The position numbers and the translations under genes are program-made. Positions 56,037 to 64,000 of a stretch of 64,000 nucleotides of DNA are shown one piece after another; the first letter of the stretch is position 1; the number at the start of each line of letters is the position of its first letter. The notes under the pieces are model-generated. The model saw only the letters and a program-made list of their open reading frames with translations, did not search any database and had not been told where the DNA came from. Source of the stretch: Hypericum androsaemum (Eukaryota > Streptophyta > Magnoliopsida > Malpighiales > Hypericaceae); the NCBI GenBank assembly GCA_963995505.1, contig OZ023187.1, positions 4,843,501-4,907,500 of the forward strand, given 5' to 3'.

Positions 56037-57690
56037 TAGAGATGGCAGAAATACCCATACCCCGTGGGTTCCTACCCTTACCCTGTGGGTCGAGGGTCTA
56101 TTGACTTTGACTGGGTCTAAGGTAGGGTATGGGTACAGATCCATTTTTAGAGGAGGGGTCCAGGGTAGGGTATGAATCCTATGAATTTTTATCCTACCCT
56201 TACCCTCTTACCCTACTTTAGATCCTACCCAAATTATAACCTAGATAGACCCTTAATAATATATATAATATTCACGAAATTGGTTGCGTGAAGCTTGGAG
56301 TGACGGTAATTTCGAATGCTATATCTTATTATGTTTAAGTTTAAGTGAATAAGTGTTGCTAATATTATTTCCTACTTGTAATAAAATCTCAAATATTCTA
56401 AAATATGATTCAATATTGATGATATTGACTCTGAAATTTGAGATACACAACAATTTTAATTTTTTTACTAATATACTAGATATTTCATGATTAATCTTCA
56501 CATATGTATTATATTATTATTGTATTACCGAACCAGCTTAAAGACATCTTAAAGAATGGAACCTCAAAGCTTAATTAAGTTGTGATCTGTCTCCTTTTTG
56601 CTTGGAGTTCTAGCTGAGGTGGTACTAGCTCAGAATTTTTGTTTACATTTTGACTTTCTATCTTCTTCCAAAAATATTGGAACCTAAAAGCTTGTTCTTT
56701 ATTTTTTTTAGTTGTTTATGCATTTGGAACTTGAAAGAACAAATCTTTTACCATTTAACTTAAATTATAAAATTTGATATTTCATTATTTCTTGAAATTT
56801 TTATTGAATATTTATGTGCATATGAAATGTCTTGAATTTATAATTTATTTAAATTATATATAATTACAAATTATGTTTAAAAGTATTATTAGCAATGTCT
56901 TGTATTGAATTCAAAGGTCGGATCCCTGCACACCCTACAAACCCTGCAGACTCTGAGAGTAAAGATATGAGTCTAATAATAAAATTTTTTGAGAGTCGAA
57001 GGTAAGGTATGGGTCCAACTCTCCAGACTAGAGTATGGGTAGAGTGCTACCCAATATTTTTAAAACTGACCCGGAAGGCGACCCGGAATCTTTAAATTTT
57101 TTGGTTCATCTGGTTCGATCGGTCAAGTCACCAGTCGAACCGGTACTTATATTTTTATATTAATATTATAAAATATAGTTTAATAAATTTAATTTAGCAT
57201 AAAAAATAATAAAATATTAAATAAGTTCAAATATTTAGCAATTTTGTTATAGAATTTATCCAAACAAATTCTTCAAACATCTATTTAACAAGTATAAAAG
57301 TAAAAGAACATGATTATACATATTTTTTGTTTGACATATTAGTCCAATTCGTTTGACATAGTTAATATATTATCGAGAATTGTTAAAAAAAAGTTTGTTA
57401 TGATCAAAAAGTGATGTACACGCTCCGAGCTTGGAAATAGATATTTTATTTCTAAATTAAATTCGATAAAATAGAAAAAATAAATATTAATTTTTCTGAT
57501 CCGGGCGAACCAGGTCACTCAAAAGTACCTGACCGGATGGTCTGACCAGATTTTGACTGGTCAAACTGCTGGCTGAGTTTTAGGCAAAACTCGACCCGGA
57601 TTTGGTTCCGAGTAGCGATCAGACTGGTCGGACTGTCGGTCAGACCGTAGTTTTTAAAACATTGGTCCTACCTATACTACGTCATCCCTA
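56037..57690. mobile_element. hAT-like non-autonomous element, copy 2, with perfect target duplication
   Basis: TTTCCAAT flanks both sides (56029-56036 and 57691-57698). The ends TAGAGATGGC and TAGGGATGAC are short imperfect inverted repeats. It is 1654 bp with no transposase frame. TACCC/GGGTA words cluster near both ends. Confidence 0.88.
57052..57664. mobile_element. 613-bp nested hAT-like element, copy 2
   Basis: Same element and position as 19211-19823. The right flank GTCCTACC (57665-57672) is intact and the left reads GTGCTACC; the two copies together show the original 8-bp duplication. Confidence 0.78.
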
Positions 57691-57917
57691 TTTCCAATCT
57701 TTTGTAGTTTACGGTCTACTCCGGATGACGGGGATAAAAATTCCACCTAGTTTGCCACGTAGGCCAAAATGATGTAGTTTTACTCTCCACATGGCGTGGT
57801 GACTAGATAAATTATTTGACTCAAATTTACTCGGAACGACGTCGTTTTACGGGAAAATTACAAAATCAATCTCAATTATTGTTTATATTATTTCAAAAGA
57901 TCCCCACCTTCGACAAC

Positions 57918-58115
57918 AATCTTAGACCTTCCATCTCCAACCTATCCCTAACCTCCATCTCCTTCATTCCCTTCCCATCTCAAAAATCAAAAAAAGAACT
58001 TCCCACCTTCGACAGAATCTCGCAACAGTTCACTCTTCCCATCACTCGATTCCCCCATTTTCAAATTCAAAAAAAGAACTTCTTCAACTGCTTCGCCCAA
58101 ATCTCAACTCCCTCC

Positions 58116-58152
<37 letters not shown>

Positions 58153-60309
58153 AGTTGCTTCTCTCTATAGATTTAGAAGAAGTTAGGTGAGGGAGATCCT
58201 GAACCCGTCGTCTGATGGCATCTCCAAATGATGAAATGTTTAATGACACTAATGATGAATTAGCATTTCATCAGCCTTCCCGTCATCAGAATGGGTTATT
58301 TTGGTTTCAAATTTGCTACAGAGAGGGATCGGGATACGGTTTGGAGCTCAATAGTTTGGCGCATTCCTCACGGCACTCTCTACATGCAGCAATGGGTTCC
58401 TTTCTTCCGTCCGTCCAAGGTCCATGCTACTTGTGCGAAGGTTTGGGTTCAGTTGGTAGGGTTGAGTATGGAACATATTGAGCCTGACATTGTTTTTGGT
58501 CTTGCCGCATCAGTGGGTGATCCTAAACGTGTTGACTCAGGTGCGTTGAACAAGGTCAATGGAGCTTCTGTCCGTATTCTTGTTGAGATTGATATGTCCA
58601 GGCCACGTTGGGGCCAAATTTGCTTACAGCAGGATGATAGTAGTTGTCTTGTGGATGTTGTATACGAGGACTTGCCAAAATTTTGTGAGCACTGCAAAGT
58701 GCTTGGACATGCCATCTATACTTGTCGCAAGTTGTACCCTGTGGAGGGTGCGGTTGGATGTCCTCCTCCTACGGCTCTTGAAGTCGAGGGGAGTATTTCT
58801 CTGGCTATGACAGCTTTGTTAGAACATTTTGCTTATCAAGAGGATCTTGTTTTACCTGAAAATTCTGAAGAATTGGAGGTTGTATCGGGTGAGCTTGTTT
58901 TTATTGCAAAGAATTCAGAATTTGAAGTTGGTCTTTCTGAGGAATTAGAGGAGTGTGATACTCTCGCTTGGAATACTGTTCTAGAGAATTTGGTGCAGCA
59001 TATCGAGATTTTGGGATGCAATCATGATATTGCAATTTTGGAGAAGGGCTTGGAGGTGGCTGTATCACATGATGCTCAGCTTGAGGGAGGCCAGTGTCTT
59101 GAAGAGGATGCTAATGAGGATTCTCATTCAGTTGTGATTTTGCCCCTTTCGAAGGGAGCTATTGCTACCACGGCTAACGCTTTCGATGTTCCTTGTGATG
59201 ATGCGAGGGAAGAGGGTGAAATTCTACCTGGTGATAAATGTTCTCCATTAAGTATAGGTCAAATTGTGGTTTCGAATAATTTGGTCCAGTTGATGGTGCT
59301 TGATGAAGTTCCTGAGCAGTCTCCAGTGCCAAGTACAAATAACATGGAGGGGGTTTGTGGTGTAATGATTGAGGAGGTTTCGCCCTCCCAAGATACATGT
59401 CAGGTGTTTTCAAGCCCGATTATAATAGAGCCGTTGACGCCGACTTCACATGTGACTGACTCATCGGATTCTAAGTCTAGGTTAGCATCGGGCAAGAAAA
59501 AGGGGCGCAAGAACGGCCCTTCCTCGGCTGAGTTATTGGCATCACTGTCTCCTGAGGATTTGGCAAAGACTGAGGCTAGGAAGGCGGCATATGTTGCCGC
59601 AGGCGGGGGTTTACCTACTTGCTCATTCGGTTCTAAGGGCTCAAAGCATAAGGGTTTGAAGCCGAGTTTCCTTGGCAAGGGAACCCCAATAATACAGGGA
59701 CCGTCCCCATCTATTTTAGGTAGCGCCTCTGCTTTACCTGCTACAGATCCCATGCCTATCCCAGGTCAAGAGGGAAATAGGGTCGTTATTTTTTCTGACA
59801 ACGATGATCTCCGGACTCGTTGAAGTTCATGGGTTCGATTACGAAGAAGATGAAGAACAATTGGGCGGACGAGGCGGATTCACAGTCGGACTTTGAGGAC
59901 TTTCATCTACCACCTGCTAAGAACACTCGCTTTCAAGCGAGGAAGAAGACTGGGACTACCTATGCCAGTAAAGATCTACGTTGGTTGGAGTATGAGGTGG
60001 ACTTTTGATGCGCCGCGGCTGATTTATCACCCTAGACTACCCGTGTTGTGGGTACCCCTACCCGTCTTCCTCCAACTTGCCCCCGCGGGCTAGGAAGAGA
60101 AACGCGAAGAAATAGAAGAAATGATCGCTTTAGATCAGCCTTGCTATCTCTCAAGTTTGTAGGGTCGAGTTCTTCTTTATGGCGATAGACTTGCTGTTTT
60201 GCGGTTTCCTATTCGGCCTGTGTATTTGGCTTCTCTTCCGTTTCCTTTTCCCCTTCTTGTAACATTTTTGTTTCTTTGAGTAATGAAGTTTCTTTTCGCC
60301 AAAAAAAAA
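57918..60309 (+). mobile_element. LINE-like (L1-type) element lacking ORF2, poly(A) end
   Basis: The region holds a DUF4283/CCHC ORF typical of plant L1-type ORF1, then about 0.5 kb ending in GTAATGAAGTTTCTTTTCGC and an A run at 60301-60309. No endonuclease or reverse transcriptase frame follows, so the element is internally deleted or a captured ORF1. The 5' boundary is uncertain: 57918-58190 may be its 5' UTR (with a CT microsatellite at about 58118-58150). No target duplication was found. Confidence 0.65.
58291..59823 (+). CDS. DUF4283 / zf-CCHC_4 retroelement ORF1-like protein
   Basis: An open frame of 510 residues. The N-terminal region (YFGFKFATERDRDTVW, YMQQWVPFFRP, VWVQLVGLSMEH, ASVRILVEIDMSRP) has the DUF4283 pattern. 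A CX2CX4HX4C knuckle, CEHCKVLGHAIYTC, lies at residues 132-145. The rest is acidic and low in known domains, with a basic GKKKGRKNGPSS patch near 400. Such ORF1 proteins bind element RNA. The first part of DUF4283 is missing from this frame; an ATG at 58215 in another frame (MASPNDEMFN) may be the true start, shifted near 58290. A 500-codon open frame suggests a fairly recent insertion. Confidence 0.82.
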   Translation: MGYFGFKFATERDRDTVWSSIVWRIPHGTLYMQQWVPFFRPSKVHATCAKVWVQLVGLSMEHIEPDIVFGLAASVGDPKRVDSGALNKVNGASVRILVEIDMSRPRWGQICLQQDDSSCLVDVVYEDLPKFCEHCKVLGHAIYTCRKLYPVEGAVGCPPPTALEVEGSISLAMTALLEHFAYQEDLVLPENSEELEVVSGELVFIAKNSEFEVGLSEELEECDTLAWNTVLENLVQHIEILGCNHDIAILEKGLEVAVSHDAQLEGGQCLEEDANEDSHSVVILPLSKGAIATTANAFDVPCDDAREEGEILPGDKCSPLSIGQIVVSNNLVQLMVLDEVPEQSPVPSTNNMEGVCGVMIEEVSPSQDTCQVFSSPIIIEPLTPTSHVTDSSDSKSRLASGKKKGRKNGPSSAELLASLSPEDLAKTEARKAAYVAAGGGLPTCSFGSKGSKHKGLKPSFLGKGTPIIQGPSPSILGSASALPATDPMPIPGQEGNRVVIFSDNDDLRTR

Positions 60310-61640
60310 GTCTTATTGTGTACGATTCAAGAAAATTGTTCTATCTGAAATAAGAGTTCTCGAGATTTCTAGTGGAAAAAACACATCTTACATGATATTT
60401 TCCCACTATCAACAAGCTAGCAGCATGAACCGAAAAAATGTGTAATTCTTCTCTTTCCATATACGTCAGCAGGTTCGTGGGCCTGTTTGTAGTTGCTCCT
60501 CTTTTCACCGCTGCATCATTTTCCAGAGGTAAAGAATTTGGTGCCTCTTTATTTTGGGTAAGCAAATTATGGTCTTTATTCTATTATCATCTAGGCCTGT
60601 ACATGGTCGCTGCAGACAGGCAAATACAAAACAGGGAACGAGCAATGGCTGAAAGCTTGAAGGCAGTGGAAGCAGAAGCAGAAGCAAGTGGTAGCGAGAC
60701 CATTTAAATTTCGAATCTCTAAGAGCTCTTTGCTGCATCTTATGAAGTAGTTGTCTGCACTGTTCCGTTGATCCTTCGATTACGTAGAAGGCTTACTCTT
60801 CCGCTTGGAGATCCATTGTCTTAGTACACATGTTGATTAGTTATGTAAACAATAATATCGAAAATTTTTCTTAGAGAAGACATGTCATCATCAAATAAGA
60901 TTTCTAATTTTGTTACAAGCTTGTGTTATAGATCTTGCATGGCTTCCGATTCTTTGTTCAGAACAAGGACGAACATGAGAACTTTGTTTTGCCTCCTTTT
61001 GCCTATCCGAAGTTGGGCAGTAAATCCACCTTGTAGCATGTCCATTCCGGCAATTATGCCGGTGATCGTTTCAGCAGAGAAGCTCTATCTCATCATTATG
61101 GTGTTCTTTCAACAGACTGAAGCTTAGCCGATGCAGTTGCGTACCTCAGTTCGGACTAAATGTCCTTTGATCGATCTTCTCCGTTAGTGAGAATCAGTGG
61201 CTCCTACTATGCAGCAGATGAATGAGATATATACGTTATCCTGAATTGATTAAGAACATAAAAGAATAACTATGTATCATGCCATACATTGTGTGATTGG
61301 TACATACTACCCTGTAGTTTCGGGCATACTTCTCAATTTCTTGTGCAGGGTTGGAATAGGATCCGACAGTGCATATCAATCTCGAGCAATTCGATCAGCT
61401 AATTAATGAAAATAGAGTAGCCACATAAGCAATGACGGGAAGGCTGAATTCCCAAACTATACCACTTCTTGGTTGTTTCAAGAGTCTTCATAGTTCAGTT
61501 ACGAGATGTAGAAAAAACAGCAGCAAATATGGCGTCTTTGGTGGTTGTTGATTAAAGCATGTAACCCTCACACAAAGAATTCCCTGGTCACGTGAAGCAT
61601 CGCCTCTCCGGATTATAAGACCTATCACTACCAACCCAAA
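60310..61640. other. intergenic upstream of the secreted-protein gene
   Basis: No recognised gene. A short plus-strand frame around 60590-60707 (LGLYMVAADRQIQNRERAMA, then an Ala/Glu-rich end) looks protein-like and could be the last exon of a decayed gene, but I recognise no family. 60310-60440 repeats part of 46333-46510. Confidence 0.45.
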
Positions 61641-61644
61641 TCAC

Positions 61645-61653
61645 TATATAAAG
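61645..61653 (+). promoter_or_regulatory. TATA box of the secreted-protein gene
   Basis: TATATAAAG lies 47 bp before the ATG at 61700, a plausible spacing for a short 5' UTR. Confidence 0.6.
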
Positions 61654-61699
61654 AACTAAAGATCTCATTGGCTTAGTACAAAGATATATACTTGCAAAA

Positions 61700-62110
61700 A
61701 TGGCTTCACTCTCCTTTGTTTACGTAGGAGTCTTAGTGTTGCTCTGTTCAAGGTCTACTCTTTCCAGTAGGGTCCTCTTGGACAAAGCTGTTCAACAAGA
61801 TCCAACTCCGGCTGATGATCAGATCAAGGATGGTTTGGACTGGTTTCTCATAGGTACCATCCCGGGTGGGTTTGGTGATAGCAACGATGGTGTTGCTGTC
61901 AAACATTTGATACCAGTCCGACCACCTAAAAAAGCTGTGACAGAGCCTGCACAGAGCGAAAAGGCTTCAGAGCCGAAATTTGCTGATTTTGGACATGAGC
62001 ATGGCGTCCATGTACACCCTATACCGGTCGTTGCAAATAACGGTGAGCCTGCACTGCCTGATGGAAGCGTTTCACGGGTTCCTTTGCCCCTTCCGCCAGG
62101 TAACGAGTAG
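61700..62110 (+). CDS. small secreted protein, 136 residues, family unknown
   Basis: A single-exon ORF starts in a good plant context (AAAAATGGCT). Residues 1-23 form a signal peptide (hydrophobic FVYVGVLVLLC, then SRSTLSS). The mature part has no cysteines, an aromatic/Gly segment (GLDWFLIGTIPGGFGD), a His-rich stretch (HEHGVHVHPIPV) and a Pro-rich end (VPLPLPPGNE). No family is recognised. A TATA box lies at 61645. The 3' end and flank recur as remnants behind PP2-B genes A, B and C, so the gene was once part of each cassette. It could be a secreted signalling or cell-wall protein, but nothing in the sequence fixes this. Confidence 0.75.
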   Translation: MASLSFVYVGVLVLLCSRSTLSSRVLLDKAVQQDPTPADDQIKDGLDWFLIGTIPGGFGDSNDGVAVKHLIPVRPPKKAVTEPAQSEKASEPKFADFGHEHGVHVHPIPVVANNGEPALPDGSVSRVPLPLPPGNE

Positions 62111-62495
62111 GTGATTGCATTAGCACCATCAGTTCCGTGATGGTTCGTCTAGATGATCAAGTCCATTTGGATTTGATGTTAATAAAATAGCAATAAACTC
62201 GAGGCAATTAGTCTCTGATGGTTTCAGGTTAATAGCAGCAGATGCTAATGCTGTACATGAGCATAATATTCTGATCTAGAAAACTCCTATATAAAGCTCT
62301 ATAGTTAATGGAGACGATAAAATTCTCTCAGCCTGATGCAGCACTGAGTAAGGTTCTTCTCTCGCATTTTCCTTTATCGAAACCGAACAATCTTAAGTTG
62401 GCTTTTAGGTACATTGCCTCTTGAGGTACTTCGTATTAAGACCAAACAAGCAAACAGGACCTGAGGTACATCGACCAGTGTTTTGTCATTAAGCA
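62111..62495. other. 3' flank of the secreted-protein gene
   Basis: Non-coding; repeated at 11560-12040, 31850-32100 and 49946-50430. It likely includes the 3' UTR and marks the boundary with the convergent PAH gene. Confidence 0.6.
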
Positions 62496-63278
62496 TCAAA
62501 TAGCCTTTACATTCATATTCCACTCTATAATGGAGCCTTCCTTCTCTGGTTCCTCTGTATCTGTTGATGAGCTTCGGCAATCCGCTTCCTCTTCCTTCCA
62601 TTCTCCTCGGTCAAATCCGAAGAACGATTGGACATGGAGGCTGTCTTCCCCATCCTCATCCTCATCATCATAATCAAGCGGGATTAAAAGTGATCCGAAT
62701 TCCTGCATCAGATCCGGGTACTTCCCGATCATATCAGCGACAACTACCCCGAGTTCGCATCGGTTGATCAACCCGAGGTTGAAGTTGCTCAATTGCCTCA
62801 ACAATTCATAGTTGCATCCCCCGGAACCGGACAACTTGTCTCCTACCTTGGAAATCAAACCACACCACTTGCTCACAAGTCCCTCGTCAACCCTTTCTTC
62901 CACATCCACCAATCCCGGAAGTTCATCAAACTTGCGGTGCAAGAAAGAGTCAGCACGGGGGACCAAGTCGTCATATCCTTCAAGGCTCACCGAATCGCGG
63001 ATCCTCTTAACTTCAGCAGGAGGAACGTCCTTCAACCGAATCGCGGGGTACCCACATTCGTCTAGGACCACCGCGACACTCCAGTAGGCGGCTTCTTGAA
63101 GCCGCCAGCTAAACATGGCGTACTTGTGAGGTTGGTCTACGAAAACCTTCTTCATTCGTTGGATGTAACCTCTGACAAAAGCACGCAGATTCTGTACGGA
63201 CGAAGGAGTCGAAGGCAACAATTCACAAATGGATGAGTAGTTCAGGTCGATCATCCTCTTGTACTCGATCGCCGCCAT
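62496..63278 (-). pseudogene. PAH-domain (SIN3-like) protein, copy 2, frameshifted C-terminus
   Basis: The first ~200 residues are nearly identical to copy 1 (MAAIEYKRMIDLN start, PAH-like segment, INRCELGVVVADMIGKYPDL block), with extra residues at KRIRDSVSL. One extra base near 62642 shifts the frame just after DDEDEDGED, so the basic RKRKR tail is read as unrelated sequence ending at 62496. The original basic-tail codons remain readable in another frame. The protein would keep the putative PAH region but lose its nuclear-localisation-like clusters. It stands between the secreted-protein gene (convergent) and RLP G. Confidence 0.65.
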
Positions 63279-63876
63279 CTTCAAAATTCTCTCTCTTGCT
63301 CTCTCTCTCTGTTGTATATTTCTTAGGTTAATTTTGTGCGTGGGAACTCAACTTGAATACTTGGTAGTTTACATATGGGTTTCAATCATGTACAAGTACA
63401 AAACTCCACTCAGATCAATCGAGGAATTTTTCCGGACAACTTGTTCGTTTTCTAGCTTAAACAAAAATTTTGATTTCGAGTTTTAGTAAACAACAGTGTT
63501 AAGATCTTTGCTGAAAAATAAATAGGTTCAAATATGTATTAGTAGATAGATGGATTGTTCGGTTATATACCAAAAAATTCCCCCAGCAAGCTTGTCAAAA
63601 TCCACCTTTGAGCACTTGTCCGATGAGTTCGAGTGGAACGATCATCTTTTTTGGGACCAATCTAAGGTGCATCTTCACACAGAGAGCATCTTCAAAGAAG
63701 GTTGATCTCCCAACAAGGTACACTCCTAGAGAAAGATAACACATTAGAAATTGAAGAATGAAAGTGATAGAACTAGGAAATGCAAGGCTGACTATTACAT
63801 TGGCATTTTCGAAGCTGAATAAAACAAGACAGAGACAAGTAAGAAATGATGGACTGACAATTACATTGACAAGGTT
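63279..63876. other. spacer between PAH copy 2 and RLP G
   Basis: Matches parts of 7582-7650 and 8305-8789 with an internal deletion. It contains a GATGAGTTCGAGTGG motif discussed among the rejected items. No gene is seen. Confidence 0.6.
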
Positions 63877-64000
63877 TTATTTCCCGCGTCGGGTTCTTCT
63901 GCTTGCTCGCTTCGTCCTAATCCTGTAAAACCTCATCAGCTGCTCCTTCGTTGTGAACCACAACCCGATAACTGATCCGAGAACAAGCCCGCATCCATAT
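63877..64000 (-). CDS. RLP G: 3' end of an LRR receptor-like protein gene, cut by window edge
   Basis: The minus strand encodes the end of the transmembrane segment and the cytoplasmic tail (EQLMRFYRIRTKRASRRTRR, then GK and a stop at 63877-63879). The tail differs from RLP F at the last residues. The rest of the gene lies beyond the window, so its integrity is unknown. Confidence 0.85.
   Translation of the reverse strand, partial: YGCGLVLGSVIGLWFTTKEQLMRFYRIRTKRASRRTRRGK

Larger units (their letters stand above)
47687..57917. repeat. segmental duplication, copy 2 (partner 9326-20036)
   Basis: It is collinear with copy 1, including the LINE-like insertion and both nested hAT elements at the same sites; the nested element is 613 bp in both. 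The match ends at CCCACCTTCGACAACA, where copy 1 passes into gypsy sequence and copy 2 into a LINE-like element. At the left, 48191-48238 is extra relative to copy 1. Confidence 0.95.
55944..57917. mobile_element. MULE-like terminal sequence, split by a hAT element, copy 2
   Basis: Without the hAT at 56037-57690 it reads GTTTCAAATTGG, GTAATCTAGTCC, then CTTTTGTAGTTTACGG, the GACGTCGTTTT motif and TTGTTTATATTATTTC, like the terminal repeat of Pack-MULE 2. About 48 bp after the hAT (57699-57746) are kept here and lost in copy 1. I find no opposite terminal repeat in the window. Confidence 0.6.

Noticed and set aside
60882..61127. Plus-strand 81-codon ORF upstream of the secreted-protein gene.
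   Set aside because: No family features, and it is not supported by any duplicate copy in the window.

Overview
The window is nuclear DNA of a flowering plant, most likely a dicot. It is AT-rich, carries spliced F-box/PP2 genes, intronless receptor-like-protein (RLP) genes and many classes of plant transposon. I cannot name the species from sequence alone.

The backbone is a decayed tandem array of a four-gene cassette. In plus-strand order a full cassette reads: F-box/PP2-B lectin-type gene (+), small secreted protein gene (+), SIN3-like PAH-domain gene (-), leucine-rich-repeat RLP gene (-). No cassette is complete here; each lost different members. Unit 1 (6.7-9.3 kb) keeps the PAH gene and an RLP 3' end (RLP A). 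Unit 2 (10.0-17.2 kb) keeps an intact PP2-B gene, remnants of the secreted-protein and PAH genes, and a broken RLP (B). RLP C (24.4-28.2 kb) is split by a copia element. Unit 3 (30.0-34.9 kb) has an intact PP2-B gene and a broken RLP (D). RLP E (39.1-41.9 kb) is a full-length gene. Unit 4 (48.4-55.1 kb) has a frameshifted PP2-B gene and an open RLP (F). Unit 5 (61.7 kb to the edge) has the secreted-protein gene, a frameshifted PAH gene and the 3' end of RLP G. Units 2 and 4 belong to one direct segmental duplication of about 10 kb whose copies lie about 38 kb apart and share the same nested transposons, so it is recent.

Transposons fill the rest. There is a Ty1/copia element at 1-4557, a Ty3/gypsy remnant at 20-23.3 kb, three further copia remnants placed in or next to RLP genes, and a solo LTR at 43.0 kb. 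There are two adjacent Pack-MULE-like elements at 43.5-46.2 kb carrying fragments of a COG2-like gene and a DUF604/GT31-like gene. There are hAT-like elements, one nested inside another, with 8-bp target duplications, and two LINE-like retroposons, one with an open DUF4283/CCHC ORF. Tandem repeats occupy 5.06-6.07 kb and 37.4-37.7 kb.

Functionally, the RLPs are expected plasma-membrane LRR receptors that signal through partner kinases. The PP2-B proteins are expected SCF ubiquitin-ligase adaptors with a lectin-like domain. The secreted protein and the PAH protein have no assigned role. Physical co-amplification is seen directly; any shared pathway is inference.
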